Assembly: GCF_017874735.1 (NCBI RefSeq) | Contig: NZ_JAGGLV010000001.1 | Location: forward strand, 310,001 to 374,000 | Direction of reading: 5' to 3' | DNA length: 64,000 nucleotides | Origin: Paenibacillus silagei | Lineage (GTDB): Bacteria > Bacillota > Bacilli > Paenibacillales > Paenibacillaceae | Shown here: positions 44,242 to 53,577 of the stretch, one piece after another | Numbering within the stretch: the first letter of the stretch is position 1 | Layout of the letters: every line of letters starts with the position of its first letter | Notes under the pieces: model-generated | What the model was told of the DNA's origin: nothing | The model's input: only the letters and a program-made list of their open reading frames with translations | The model's database searches: none | Made by a program: the position numbers and the translations under genes

Positions 44242-44405
44242 CTCCCGCTCCGCATATTTGATTTGTTCTCTAAAACGGCGTAGACTTTCAAAAGGTGAGT
44301 ATACACCGAAGCAAACGGCTCTTAGCAAGCAACTTATCGGTTATTCCTAATACTTCAAATGAATCCTATCCTAACTTATACCAAGGCTACAAAAGGAGGC
44401 TGATT

Positions 44406-45113
44406 ATGGAATCGAAGGATCATCATCATTCCGGGGCCGCCGCGCGCAGTGCTGCGGCGGAAGAAGCCCCCGCGCCGCGCGTGCTGATCGTGACGGCAGT
44501 CGCGGCTGAGCGCGAGGCGGTCCTGCGCGGCCTCGCCGGCAGCCGCAGGTTCGACGTCATCGCGGCGGGCGCCGGCCCCGCTGCGGCTGCGTCGGGCACC
44601 GCCGCCGCCCTGGCAGCCGGCTCGTACGGCTGCGTCGTCAGCGCCGGGATCGGCGGCGGCTTCCCGGGACGCGCACCCGTAGGCTCGCTGGTCGTCGCCA
44701 GCGAGATGCGGGACGCGGCCCTCGGCGCAGAGACGCCGGAGGGCTTCCGCAGCGCTGCCGAGCTCGGCTTCGGCAGCGTGTCCGTGCCTGCGCCGGGCGG
44801 CACGGTACAGGCCCTTGCGGCCGCGCTGGCAGCGGCCGGCCTCACGGTAAGCACGGGCACCGTGCTTACCGTGTCGACCGCGACCGGCACCGCCGGGACG
44901 GCCGCGGCTCTGGCCGCGCGCCACCCGGAGGCGGCGGCGGAAGGGATGGAAGGCCACGGGGTCGCCGTGGCCGCCCAGGCGCTGGGAATCGCGGCGCTGG
45001 AGCTGCGCGCGATCTCGAACCCGGTCGGCCCGCGCGACCGGGCCGCGTGGAAGATCAATGAAGCGCTCGACGCTCTGGCAGCGGCGGCGGCTATTTTACG
45101 GGAGGTGCTGTAA
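44406..45113 (+). CDS. mqnB: Futalosine hydrolase MqnB
   Basis: This 235-residue protein has the nucleoside-phosphorylase/hydrolase fold pattern of MqnB: VLIVTAVAAEREAVLRGL, then CVVSAGIGGGFPG, VGSLVVASE, LTVSTATGTAGTAAALAARHP, EGMEGHGVAVAAQALGI and LRAISNPVGPRDRAAW. It removes hypoxanthine from futalosine in the alternative menaquinone pathway. ATG 44406 follows AAGGAGG. The stop overlaps the mqnD start (TAATG). The gene is far richer in G+C and Ala codons than its neighbours. mqnA, mqnC and mqnE are not in the window. Confidence 0.88.
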   Translation: MESKDHHHSGAAARSAAAEEAPAPRVLIVTAVAAEREAVLRGLAGSRRFDVIAAGAGPAAAASGTAAALAAGSYGCVVSAGIGGGFPGRAPVGSLVVASEMRDAALGAETPEGFRSAAELGFGSVSVPAPGGTVQALAAALAAAGLTVSTGTVLTVSTATGTAGTAAALAARHPEAAAEGMEGHGVAVAAQALGIAALELRAISNPVGPRDRAAWKINEALDALAAAAAILREVL

Positions 45114-45964
45114 TGACACAAGAGCTTCATATTGCTTATTCCCCTTGTCCTAACGATACCTTTGTCTTTCATGCCTGGGCGCATGGCCTGATTCCCGGCG
45201 CACCCAAGCTGGATGTAATGTTTGCCGATATCGATATTACGAACGGGCTTGCAGCAGACGGCGCCGGGCCTGAAGTGCTCAAGATTTCCTACGCCGCCCT
45301 TCCTTGGGTGCTGGACAGGTACAAGCTGCTCCCTTGCGGCGGTGCGCTGGGACGGGGCTGCGGCCCGCTTGTACTAACCCGCAAAGGCGCAGGCGCCATC
45401 AAACATCCGCGCGAGCTGTCCGGCCGCAGAATTGCCGTCCCGAGCGAACGCTCTACGGCATACCTGCTGTTCCGTCTTTGGGTAGCACAGCAGGTGCAGG
45501 GCGGTCCGGCCGAGATCGTCGTTATGCCTTTTGATGAGATCATGCCTGCCGTACAGAAGGGAGAGATCGATGCCGGACTCGTCATCCACGAAGCCCGCTT
45601 CACTTACCCGTCTTACAATCTCAACCTGCTGACTGACCTCGGGAGCTGGTGGGAGAGCGATACCGGCTTGCCTATTCCGCTCGGTGCGATTATTGCCCGC
45701 CGCGATCTGGACCCTGAAGCCATTGCCGGCTGGATTCGCAGCTCACTCCAGTATGCCTGGGACCATCCTCTGGACTGCCAGGAATACGTGCTAAGCCACG
45801 CCCAGGAGCTATCGCCGGAAGTGGCCAAATCGCATATTGATCTGTACGTCAATGAATTCACGATGAGCCTTGGCGAGGACGGCTATGCGGCCATCTCTGC
45901 ACTGCTGAACCGGGCTGCTGCCGAAGGGCTTGTACCTGCGGTTGATCCGGCGCTTTTGCGTTAG
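45113..45964 (+). CDS. mqnD: 1,4-dihydroxy-6-naphthoate synthase MqnD
   Basis: The 283-residue enzyme starts LHIAYSPCPNDTFVFHAWAHGLIPG and contains RRIAVPSERSTAYLLFRLW, EIMPAVQKGEIDAGLVIHEARFTY and ESDTGLPIPLGAI, all typical of MqnD. It converts cyclic de-hypoxanthine futalosine to 1,4-dihydroxy-6-naphthoate on the way to menaquinone. It is translationally coupled to mqnB. Confidence 0.93.
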   Translation: MTQELHIAYSPCPNDTFVFHAWAHGLIPGAPKLDVMFADIDITNGLAADGAGPEVLKISYAALPWVLDRYKLLPCGGALGRGCGPLVLTRKGAGAIKHPRELSGRRIAVPSERSTAYLLFRLWVAQQVQGGPAEIVVMPFDEIMPAVQKGEIDAGLVIHEARFTYPSYNLNLLTDLGSWWESDTGLPIPLGAIIARRDLDPEAIAGWIRSSLQYAWDHPLDCQEYVLSHAQELSPEVAKSHIDLYVNEFTMSLGEDGYAAISALLNRAAAEGLVPAVDPALLR

Positions 45965-46059
45965 CAGGGGGGGAGCTTCATGACCCTCCGTTCCTTTTGA
46001 ACAGCAGGCATGACTAACTTATCCTACACTTAGCTACCTATAGCGAGGAGGCCCTTCCT

Positions 46060-46884
46060 ATGATTCCTTCAGGCAACAGCAAGGCTAATATCGACCGTTT
46101 TTTGGGGTACCAAAATGACTACGACCGTTACCGGCCGGAAGCGCCGCCGATGGTGATTGAACTGCTCACCAGTTACCTGGGCCACCGTCCTGCCCATGTT
46201 GCAGATATTGGCTGCGGCACCGGCCTGTCCACCTTTCTGTGGAAGGATGCCGCCAATGCAGTGACCGGAGTGGAGCCAAACCCGGATATGCTGGGCAAGG
46301 CTCAGGACAAGCTCCGTCTTCTCGGCAGCGGAGCGGATAACCTGTCTTTTGTGCAGGGCTACTCCAACCAGCTTCCTTTCGATACGGAGAGTGTGGACAT
46401 TATCACCTGCTCCCAGTCGTTCCACTGGATGGACCCGGACAGCACTCTTCAGGAAATCGCCCGTTGTCTGCGGCCCGGCGGAGTCTTTGCCGCCTATGAC
46501 TGTGACTGGCCTCTGGTGCTGCATCCCGCTATTGAAGCCCGTTACAACCGGCTGATTGCGGCTTCGGATGCCATGCTTGCGGAGCTTCAGCCCGGTGCCG
46601 ACCAGGCCAGCAAATGGGACAAGGAAGGTCATTTGAACCGGATTAAAGCCAGCGGACGGTTTACGTACGCGAGAGAGATTGTTTTTCACAATATGGAGTC
46701 ATGCGATGCACAGCGCTATATCGGGCTGGCCCTCAGCCAGGGCGGCCTCCAGTCCCTCCTGAAGCTCAGCCCGGCCTCACTTGAACAGGATATTGCCGAA
46801 TTCTCGGCAGAGGTAGAGGAGTTCTTCCAGGGCCGGACCTTGCAGGTACCGGTTAGCTACCGGATGCGGACCGCTGTGAAGTAA
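46060..46884 (+). CDS. Class I SAM-dependent methyltransferase
   Basis: The 274-residue protein has the Rossmann motifs VADIGCGTGLSTFLW, VTGVEPNPDML, VQGYSNQLPFDTESVDIITCSQSFHWMDPDSTLQEIARCLRPGGVFAAYD. It resembles the UbiE/Trans-aconitate methyltransferase-like group. Its place 95 bases after mqnD could hint at a menaquinone step, but that is a weak argument because its sequence is not MenG-like in length. The substrate is unknown. A terminator-like hairpin follows. Confidence 0.82.
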   Translation: MIPSGNSKANIDRFLGYQNDYDRYRPEAPPMVIELLTSYLGHRPAHVADIGCGTGLSTFLWKDAANAVTGVEPNPDMLGKAQDKLRLLGSGADNLSFVQGYSNQLPFDTESVDIITCSQSFHWMDPDSTLQEIARCLRPGGVFAAYDCDWPLVLHPAIEARYNRLIAASDAMLAELQPGADQASKWDKEGHLNRIKASGRFTYAREIVFHNMESCDAQRYIGLALSQGGLQSLLKLSPASLEQDIAEFSAEVEEFFQGRTLQVPVSYRMRTAVK

Positions 46885-46951
46885 CATTTTGCTCGCTCCA
46901 CATCTAGCCAAGCCTCCAAATTTACCCTATACTTAACATCAGCGAGACGAA

Positions 46952-46992
46952 GAACGTCCCGGTTACCCCTTTAGGGGAAGCCGGGGCGTTTT
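46952..46992 (+). terminator. Intrinsic terminator after the methyltransferase gene
   Basis: AACGTCCCGG...CCGGGGCGTT with an inner CCCC-TTTA-GGGG stem forms a long imperfect hairpin followed by TTTTC. Confidence 0.65.
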
Positions 46993-47017
46993 CTATTTTC
47001 CGGAGAGGATGAGGAGC

Positions 47018-47692
47018 ATGACTTTTGAAGAAGCACATGAACAATTTATCAGCGGACACTTGAATTGCAGACCTGAGGGGGAACGAAGAGCACGCTTGGA
47101 AAGGGGGCATCGGCATGCCGAGGTGCTGTTCCTGAAGAATGTATGGTGGCCTTTGCGGGGACATTTTACCGGACTTCACCCGGAGTATGAGGTGATGGAT
47201 TGGCGGGGACGATCTTATTTCGCTGACTTTGCTTGGCTGCCCGGATACGTAAAGCTGCTGATCGAAATCAAAGGCTATGCTTCGCATGTACGTGATATGG
47301 ACCGCAACAAATACTGCGGCGAGCTGAACCGCGAGACCTTCCTGTACGCCATGGGCTATCATGTGATTTCCTTCGCATACGATGATGTTGAACAGCGTCC
47401 CGAGCTCTGCATAACCTTGCTGCGGATGGTGCTGGGCAGATATCAGCCTGCGGCAACCCCAGTATCGCGCGTACAGTTGATGGAGCAGGAGGTCATCCGG
47501 TTAACCGTTCATCTAGCCCGGCCTATTCGCCCGCAGGATGTAAAGCAGCATTTCTCAATTGATTACAGAACCGCTGTCCGCACCTTGCGAAGTCTGTCTG
47601 ACAAGGGCTGGCTCGTACCGGTTCCCACCAGCAATCAGGAACGAACCGCACGATATGAGTTGAAGCGCGGTGTACTGGAATATTTTAATTAG
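47018..47692 (+). CDS. PD-(D/E)XK nuclease-like domain fused to a winged helix
   Basis: The 224-residue protein has an N-terminal region (about 1-130) with HRHAEVLFLKNVWW, then ADFAWLP and LLIEIKGYA, a possible Asp...Glu-X-Lys catalytic set as in DUF559/Vsr-like nucleases. The C-terminal region (about 150-224) reads as a winged helix: RPIRPQDVKQHFSIDYRTAVRTLRSLSDKGWLVPV. I do not recognise a named family. ATG 47018 fits GGAGAGG upstream; ATG 47009 is too close. It stands alone between a terminator and a repeat array. DNA binding is likely; cleavage is inference. Confidence 0.7.
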   Translation: MTFEEAHEQFISGHLNCRPEGERRARLERGHRHAEVLFLKNVWWPLRGHFTGLHPEYEVMDWRGRSYFADFAWLPGYVKLLIEIKGYASHVRDMDRNKYCGELNRETFLYAMGYHVISFAYDDVEQRPELCITLLRMVLGRYQPAATPVSRVQLMEQEVIRLTVHLARPIRPQDVKQHFSIDYRTAVRTLRSLSDKGWLVPVPTSNQERTARYELKRGVLEYFN

Positions 47693-47702
47693 CCTTCGGC
47701 AA

Positions 47703-47890
47703 ATAATTGGAAAAACGCATCTTAATTTCGCTATTCCCAAGGAATACTCGACAACAAGTGGAAAAACAGCAACTGCTGCTCCTGGTTTTGCCGCTATAGA
47801 ACGATCTGGGGAAATTTAAGTGCTGTTTTTCCAACTCTCTCCCCCACAACCCATTAATACTTATCAGCAGGTGGACAAAATCCAACTATT
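47703..47890. repeat. Four-unit intergenic repeat (AAGTGGAAAA type), copy 2
   Basis: Cores lie at about 47705 (ATTGGAAAAAC), 47756 (AAGTGGAAAAAC), an inverted unit at about 47818 (AAGTGCTGTTTTTCC) and 47869 (AGGTGGACAAAAT), spaced 51, 62 and 51 bp. Nothing recognisable lies between 47890 and the potD terminator. Confidence 0.7.
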
Positions 47891-48102
47891 TTCCGTTTCC
47901 GCAGCCACAAAAACCCGATTCCACCAACATAGATTACTCCACAAGCATCGGCAACACCGTTCTTATCCTCTATCAAACCATCAGCCGCCAGCACCCCACT
48001 TTTTCAATCCTCGTCAGTCCCCATTCCTCCACACCGTTATAGTCCCGCTCCTATCCCCTATGCAACTCCCGCCACCCACTTCCACCTTACCCCCTGGCAA
48101 GC

Positions 48103-48144
48103 AAAAGCCCCCCGCCTACGCAATACGCGCATGCAGGGGGCTTC
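48103..48144 (-). terminator. Terminator of the pot operon
   Basis: On the minus strand AAGCCCCC and GGGGGGCTTTT pair around an internal CG-rich loop, 26 bases after the potD stop. Confidence 0.7.
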
Positions 48145-48169
48145 TGTACTCTTCCGGCGCTTACGCCAG

Positions 48170-49243
48170 CTACTTCTTATTCATCTTAAACATCAGGAAC
48201 AGCTCATTATAGTGGGCAAGTATCCGCTTGCCGAGGTTGTCGTAGACCTCCAGCCGGTCGGTGAGCTCGGCGGGCGGGTAGAAGCGCTCGTCACCGGAGA
48301 TGTCCTCCGGCAGCAGCTTCAGGCCGGGAACGTTCGGCGTGGAATAGCCGACGTATTCCGTATTCTGGGCCGCCACATCAGGCCGCAGCATGAAGTTGAT
48401 GAACTTATGCGCGCCTTCGACATTGCCGGCGGTGCGTGGGATGACCATGTTGTCGAACCATTTGTTCGAGCCTTCCTCCGGCACGACAAAGTCCAGCTTG
48501 TCGTTGTCATCCATGATCTCCGAAGCGTCGCCGGACCAGACGATACCGACCGCCGCTTCTTCGTTGGCGAGCAGCATTTTGACCTCGTCACCCACAATGG
48601 CCTTCACATTTGGGGACAGCTTGTTCAGCTTCGCGAGCGCCTCCTGCAAATGCTCCTCCTTCGTGTCATTGACGGAATAGTGCAGGCTGTTCAGCGCCAT
48701 GCCCATGACCTCACGGGCTCCGTCCACGAGGAAGATATTATTCTTCAGCCGCTTGTCCCATAAGGAATTCCAGCTGCTGAAATCGATGCCCTTCGTCATC
48801 TCCGGGTTGAAGATGATCCCCACCGTCCCCCAGAAATAAGGAACCGAATACTTGTTACCGGGATCGAAGGACAGATTCATGAACTTGGAATCGATGTTGG
48901 CGAGATTCGGCAGCTTGCTGTGATCCAGCGGCAGCAGCAGATTCTCTTCCCGCATCTTGGCGATCGCGTAGTCAGACGGGATTACGACATCGAAGATCGT
49001 ACCCCCCTGCTCTACCTTGGTCAGCATCGCTTCATTGGAATCGAACGTCTGGTAGATGACCGTAATCCCGGTCTCCTCCTGGAATTGCTTCAGGAGATCG
49101 GGGTCCACATAGTCGCCCCAGTTATAGATAGTCAGCGTGTTGCCGCCAGAATAGCCCTGGGCCGAGTTCAGCCGGGAGGCCAGGAACATCAGTCCGAAGG
49201 CGACGATCAGAATCGCCAGGAACGTATTGACTAGCTGCTTCAT
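48170..49243 (-). CDS. potD: Spermidine/putrescine ABC transporter substrate-binding protein PotD
   Basis: The 357-residue protein has the PotD pattern LTIYNWGDYVDPDLLKQFQEETGITVIYQTFDSNEAMLTKV, then FDVVIPSDYAIAKM and VGIIFNPEM. It binds spermidine or putrescine outside the membrane. The N-terminus is a hydrophobic anchor (about 6-24) with no lipobox Cys, unlike lipoprotein PotD of many Gram-positives, so it is either secreted or held by an uncleaved signal anchor. It overlaps potC by four bases (ATGA) and ends the operon. Confidence 0.92.
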   Translation of the reverse strand: MKQLVNTFLAILIVAFGLMFLASRLNSAQGYSGGNTLTIYNWGDYVDPDLLKQFQEETGITVIYQTFDSNEAMLTKVEQGGTIFDVVIPSDYAIAKMREENLLLPLDHSKLPNLANIDSKFMNLSFDPGNKYSVPYFWGTVGIIFNPEMTKGIDFSSWNSLWDKRLKNNIFLVDGAREVMGMALNSLHYSVNDTKEEHLQEALAKLNKLSPNVKAIVGDEVKMLLANEEAAVGIVWSGDASEIMDDNDKLDFVVPEEGSNKWFDNMVIPRTAGNVEGAHKFINFMLRPDVAAQNTEYVGYSTPNVPGLKLLPEDISGDERFYPPAELTDRLEVYDNLGKRILAHYNELFLMFKMNKK

Positions 49244-50085
49244 CTAGGCACCCCCGCTTCGGCCACCGGCTCGGCAATCTGTGCCGCCGGGCGGCTTTTA
49301 CGCTGGTTCAGGTAGTAATAACCGATGACCAGCAGAATTGTGAAGAGGAAAATCAGCGTCGACAGCGCGTTAATCGACAGCGAGACCCCCTGACGGGCAC
49401 GGGAATAGATCTCCACCGACAGGGTGGAATAGCCATTGCCCGTGACGAAGAAGGTGACTGCGAAATCATCCAGGGAATAGGTCAGGGCCATGAAGAATCC
49501 GCTGAAGATTCCCGGCTTGATGATCGGCAGAATGACTTTTGTCAGCACATCCCGGCGCGTAGCGCCGAGATCACGCGCGGCATCCGTCAGGGTCGGGCTC
49601 ATCTCCTGCAGATGCGGCAGGATCATAATGACCGCAATCGGAATGCTGAACGCCACATGCGAGAGCAGCACGGAGGTGAAACCGAGCTTGATCCCGACAA
49701 TCGTGAACAGGATCAGGAAGGAGGCACCGATAATGACATCCGGGCTGACAATCAGCACATTGTTCAGCGAGAGCAGCGTGTTTTTGGCCCGGCGGCTGCG
49801 GACATGATGGATCGCCAGCGCACCGATTACCGCTATGATGGTCGCAATGGCCGATGACAGAAGGGCGATGACCAGTGTGTTAATCACAATAATCATCAGC
49901 CGGGTATCGGCAACTACCTCACGGTAATAATCCAGCGTGAAGCCTTCGAACTTGTGCATCGTACCGCCGCTGTTGAACGAGTAGTACATCAGATAGAAGA
50001 TCGGCGCGTACAGCACCAGGAAGACCAGCACCAGATAGATATTGGCGATGCCGTTCTTGTTCTTAATCCTGCGTCTGTTCTTCAT
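49240..50085 (-). CDS. potC: Spermidine/putrescine ABC transporter permease PotC
   Basis: The 281-residue permease has six membrane segments and the EAA loop [31 protein letters not shown]. It starts at ATG 50085, overlapping the end of potB by four bases; the longer in-frame ORF to 50178 runs inside potB. Together with PotB it forms the polyamine channel. Confidence 0.9.
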   Translation of the reverse strand: MKNRRRIKNKNGIANIYLVLVFLVLYAPIFYLMYYSFNSGGTMHKFEGFTLDYYREVVADTRLMIIVINTLVIALLSSAIATIIAVIGALAIHHVRSRRAKNTLLSLNNVLIVSPDVIIGASFLILFTIVGIKLGFTSVLLSHVAFSIPIAVIMILPHLQEMSPTLTDAARDLGATRRDVLTKVILPIIKPGIFSGFFMALTYSLDDFAVTFFVTGNGYSTLSVEIYSRARQGVSLSINALSTLIFLFTILLVIGYYYLNQRKSRPAAQIAEPVAEAGVPR

Positions 50086-50888
50086 CCGCGCACCCCCTTC
50101 CGGGAGCCGCCGGTCAGAATCATGAACAGCGCCATAATGGCGATCAGGAACACCGCAACGGTGGAGCCCATACCCCAATCCTGTGTGACCAGGAAGTGCT
50201 GCTCAATCGCGGTGCCGAGCGTAATCACCCGGTTCCCGGCAATCAGACGCGTAATCATGAACAGCGACAGCGCCGGAATGAATACCGCCATGCAGCCGGA
50301 GCGTACACCCGAGATCGTCAGCGGAAAAACCACCCGCCGGAACGTTGTCCATCCCGATGCACCCAGATCGCGCGCGGCATCCACCAGCGACAGATTCATC
50401 TCATCCAGGGCACTGAAGATCGGCAGAATCATGAATGGAATGAAAATATAGACCGACACAAACACGAAGCTGAAGCCCGTGAACAGAATCTGCTGCTCGC
50501 CCAGACCCAATAAATCAAAGAAATTATTGACCGGACCGAAGGTGCCGAAGATCCCGATGAAGGCATAAGTCTTCAGCAGCAGGTTGATCCAGGTCGGCAG
50601 AATAATCAGCAGCAGCCAGAGCTGCTTGTGCTTCGTTCGCGTCAGCAGATAAGCGGCCGGATAAGCCACCAACAGCGAGAACAGCGTAATCAGAAAAGCG
50701 TACCAGAACGAATTCAGCATCATCCGCATATAGACCGGTGTGAAGAAATTGACGTAGTTATTCAGCGTCAGCTTCCCCTCCAGATCGAACAGGGAATAGT
50801 AGACCACCAGCAGCACCGGCGCAATGACAAACAGCGCGATCCACAGGTAGTACGGAATGAGGTAATACGACTTGCCCTTAGTCATCAT
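50082..50888 (-). CDS. potB: Spermidine/putrescine ABC transporter permease PotB
   Basis: The 268-residue permease has six membrane segments ([25 protein letters not shown] first) and the EAA loop [30 protein letters not shown]. Start at ATG 50888 or 50885 overlaps the 3' end of potA, consistent with translational coupling. The frame is open farther upstream, but that region is potA in another frame. Confidence 0.9.
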   Translation of the reverse strand: MMTKGKSYYLIPYYLWIALFVIAPVLLVVYYSLFDLEGKLTLNNYVNFFTPVYMRMMLNSFWYAFLITLFSLLVAYPAAYLLTRTKHKQLWLLLIILPTWINLLLKTYAFIGIFGTFGPVNNFFDLLGLGEQQILFTGFSFVFVSVYIFIPFMILPIFSALDEMNLSLVDAARDLGASGWTTFRRVVFPLTISGVRSGCMAVFIPALSLFMITRLIAGNRVITLGTAIEQHFLVTQDWGMGSTVAVFLIAIMALFMILTGGSRKGVRG

Positions 50889-52002
50889 GGCTCTCCACCT
50901 CGGCGTAAGCCTCCAGACGCTTGTCGAACTCCTCCTCCGTTTCACCGAACCGCATAACATGGATCGCTTCCGGGTCAAAATACAGCCCGATCTCGGAGCC
51001 CACCTCCGCCTTGCGGGTGGAATGGACGAGCCATTCATGGCCGGAGCCGTCATAGCAGCTGATCTCGTAGTGAACCCCGCGGAACAGCTGCGAATCCACA
51101 CGCACCTTCAGCTTGCCCGCCTCAACTGTAGCAATCTCTAGATCCTCGGGACGGATGACAATCTCCACCGCTTCATTCGGCCGCAGACCGGCATCGACAC
51201 ATTCGAACCGGTGACCGTTGAATTCCACTACATAGTCCTCAATCATCACACCCGGTACAATGTTCGACTCTCCGATGAAGTCAGCCACGAACCGGTTAAT
51301 CGGTTCATCGTAGATATCATTAGGCGTGCCGCTCTGCTCAATCTTGCCGCCGTTCATGACGAAGATCCAGTCGGACATCGCCAGCGCCTCTTCCTGGTCA
51401 TGGGTGACGAAGATGAAGGTGATGCCCAGCCGTTGCTGCATCTCCCGCAGAATATACTGCATCTCCGTACGCAGCTTCAGATCAAGCGCCGAGAGCGGCT
51501 CGTCCAGCAGCAGCACCTGCGGCTCGTTGACAATGGCGCGTGCAATGGCGACACGCTGCCTCTGCCCGCCGGACATTTCATTAATGGCCCGCTGATCATA
51601 GCCGACCAGGTTGACGAAGCGCAGCGCTTCCTGCACCTTTTGCTGAATGACATCCTTCTTCATCTTCTTGATGCGCAGTCCAAACGCCACATTCTCGAAT
51701 ACGTTCAGATGCGGAAACAGCGCATAGTCCTGAAATACCGTATTGACCTGCCGCTCATTGGCGGGAATGTGGTTGATAATTTTGCCGTTCAGATAGATCG
51801 AACCTTCAGTCGGCTCCGCGAAGCCGGCGATAAGACGCAGAATGGTCGTTTTTCCGCAGCCCGAAGGGCCCAGCAGCGTGTAGAATTTACCGCGTTCAAT
51901 TTCGAAGCTCACGCCTTTGAGTACAGCCTCTTCGTCGTCGTATTGCTTAATCACCTGGTCAAAAGAAATAATAGTGCCTTCCGGGGTAGCTATAGCTAAC
52001 AA
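50878..52002 (-). CDS. potA: Spermidine/putrescine ABC transporter ATPase PotA
   Basis: The 374-residue (or slightly shorter) ATPase has Walker [10 protein letters not shown], signature [10 protein letters not shown], Walker [13 protein letters not shown]-loop THDQEEA and a C-terminal TOBE region (from about residue 235). It energises polyamine uptake by PotBCD. The start is uncertain: TTG 52002 directly abuts GGGAGG (52003-52008), and the first codon at proper spacing is ATA 51993. The operon order is potA-potB-potC-potD. The interval 52003-52295 upstream shows no other feature. Confidence 0.92.
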   Translation of the reverse strand: MLAIATPEGTIISFDQVIKQYDDEEAVLKGVSFEIERGKFYTLLGPSGCGKTTILRLIAGFAEPTEGSIYLNGKIINHIPANERQVNTVFQDYALFPHLNVFENVAFGLRIKKMKKDVIQQKVQEALRFVNLVGYDQRAINEMSGGQRQRVAIARAIVNEPQVLLLDEPLSALDLKLRTEMQYILREMQQRLGITFIFVTHDQEEALAMSDWIFVMNGGKIEQSGTPNDIYDEPINRFVADFIGESNIVPGVMIEDYVVEFNGHRFECVDAGLRPNEAVEIVIRPEDLEIATVEAGKLKVRVDSQLFRGVHYEISCYDGSGHEWLVHSTRKAEVGSEIGLYFDPEAIHVMRFGETEEEFDKRLEAYAEVESHDD

Positions 52003-52295
52003 CCTCCCTTACTTATGTAGTACAACCTATTTTACCCGCTTCTTACGGGAGACAATCCGGCAGCAGCATGCTTAGCACGGATAAGCGACAATTCTTGCCT
52101 TGGTTCGACAGACTTCAATATATATAGCATAAATGAATCCTGCAATATATGCGATAGCTTACATTGTGAAATCGCGCACAAAAACTTAACAAGTTCGTAA
52201 AATCTTGCCCGCCTCCAGCCTGTTTTGAGGTGCTATAATGAAAACGGATGAAAACCATAAAATTTTTCCTATTTACATGAAAGAAGATGACAAAC

Positions 52296-53399
52296 ATGAA
52301 CGAGGGCTTACAGGAGCGCCTTGAAAAGTTCGGATTATCCTTATATATGATACGGATTACGCTCGCCGCTTCGCTCTCGTGGCTGGCTGTGCACATTATC
52401 TACGGGGACCATTACCTGTACTTCGCGCCGCTGGCGGCGATTCTGATTACCCAGAGCAGTGTCAAGGCCTCCCTTGAAAAAGGCGTCTACCGCATGACCG
52501 GCGTGGTTCTTGGCGGCATCGTCAGCCTGATCGTAGGCAAATTCTTCGATGTGGGTGCGCTGTCGATTCTGCTGATGCTGCTGATCGGCATCGGGGTGGC
52601 TACAGCCTGCCGGATCAATATCCAGGCCGTCTCCCAGGTGGGCGTCACCTCGGTTCTCGCACTTACCTTCTATCATGACCAATATATCGTCTGGAGAGTC
52701 GCCGAGACGCTGATCGGCGTGCTGATTGCCCTCATCATCAATATGATTATCGTGCCGCCCAAGAGCTTCGTCAAGGTCAAGGACCTGGCGCTGAAGGGCA
52801 GCCTGACCTTATCCGATGCCTTAACCGGATTCGCTGCAAGCGGCCGGGATGCCGCACAGGCCAAGGCTGCTCTTGAGAGCTCCGGCGAGCTGCTGAAGAA
52901 GAGCGACCGGCTGCAGAAGGAGATGCATTACACGCTGTCTCATTACCAGTGCCGCAAGGACATTGGCAAGCTGACACAGACGACCACCCATCTCATCAAG
53001 GTCCACTCCTATGTCAAAGCCATAAGCGAAGAGATCGCCCTGCTGCCGGCCCATTATGCCGCAGCCGACTGGATGCTGGAGGTTGTAACCGCAACGGCAG
53101 ACTGTATCGCCCTGTACGGCACACGAACGCTATCGGATGCCGAATGCAGCGGACGGTCACTCCCCGAGAGTCTGAGAAGAGCCCGCGATGTGCAGCTCGC
53201 CTGGTTCTCGGAGCTGCAGGATCAGTGCCCGCTCGCCGCCTTCCGTGATCTCGGTGCGGTATTCTCCCACCTGAACCGGATTCTTGAAGAGATTGAACGC
53301 GCCGATTATGCGGCCCTTTCCACCGTACCACAGCATGTCAAGGCACAGCCTGCACGCGCCATCCAATTCATACAAAAAGGACTCTTCCACAAGCTATAA
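52296..53399 (+). CDS. Aromatic acid exporter family membrane protein (FUSC/DUF939-like)
   Basis: The 367-residue protein has an N-terminal half with five or six membrane segments (LYFAPLAAILITQSSVKASLEKGVYRMTGVVLGGIVSLIVG, MIIVPP at the end) and a cytoplasmic helical half. This is the pattern of Gram-positive YgaE/YqjA-like DUF939 proteins related to aromatic acid exporters. ATG 52296 is preferred because AAAGAAG lies 10 bases upstream; ATG 52287 is the alternative. Divergent from potA. Substrate unknown. Confidence 0.82.
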   Translation: MNEGLQERLEKFGLSLYMIRITLAASLSWLAVHIIYGDHYLYFAPLAAILITQSSVKASLEKGVYRMTGVVLGGIVSLIVGKFFDVGALSILLMLLIGIGVATACRINIQAVSQVGVTSVLALTFYHDQYIVWRVAETLIGVLIALIINMIIVPPKSFVKVKDLALKGSLTLSDALTGFAASGRDAAQAKAALESSGELLKKSDRLQKEMHYTLSHYQCRKDIGKLTQTTTHLIKVHSYVKAISEEIALLPAHYAAADWMLEVVTATADCIALYGTRTLSDAECSGRSLPESLRRARDVQLAWFSELQDQCPLAAFRDLGAVFSHLNRILEEIERADYAALSTVPQHVKAQPARAIQFIQKGLFHKL

Positions 53400-53420
53400 G
53401 CTTGGGAGAGTCCTTTTTTG
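53374..53420 (+). terminator. Strong intrinsic terminator overlapping the exporter stop codon
   Basis: AAAAAGGACTCTTCC (53374-53388) pairs with GGGAGAGTCCTTTTT (53404-53418), enclosing an AAGCT/AGCTT stem, and ends in a T-run. The hairpin begins inside the last codons of the exporter gene. Confidence 0.85.
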
Positions 53421-53577
53421 TATTCTATCCAGGTCAGTCACTCCGCACCCCTCCGACTCTCAAGCTCCCCACAGAAGCGGTTGCCGTCTTGATTCAGAAC
53501 GTTGCCGTTGATGTAACTTGTTGACGGGATGGGATGCGCGCGGGTAAAGTAGCTTGGATGGCAGACGTAAAGTAATA

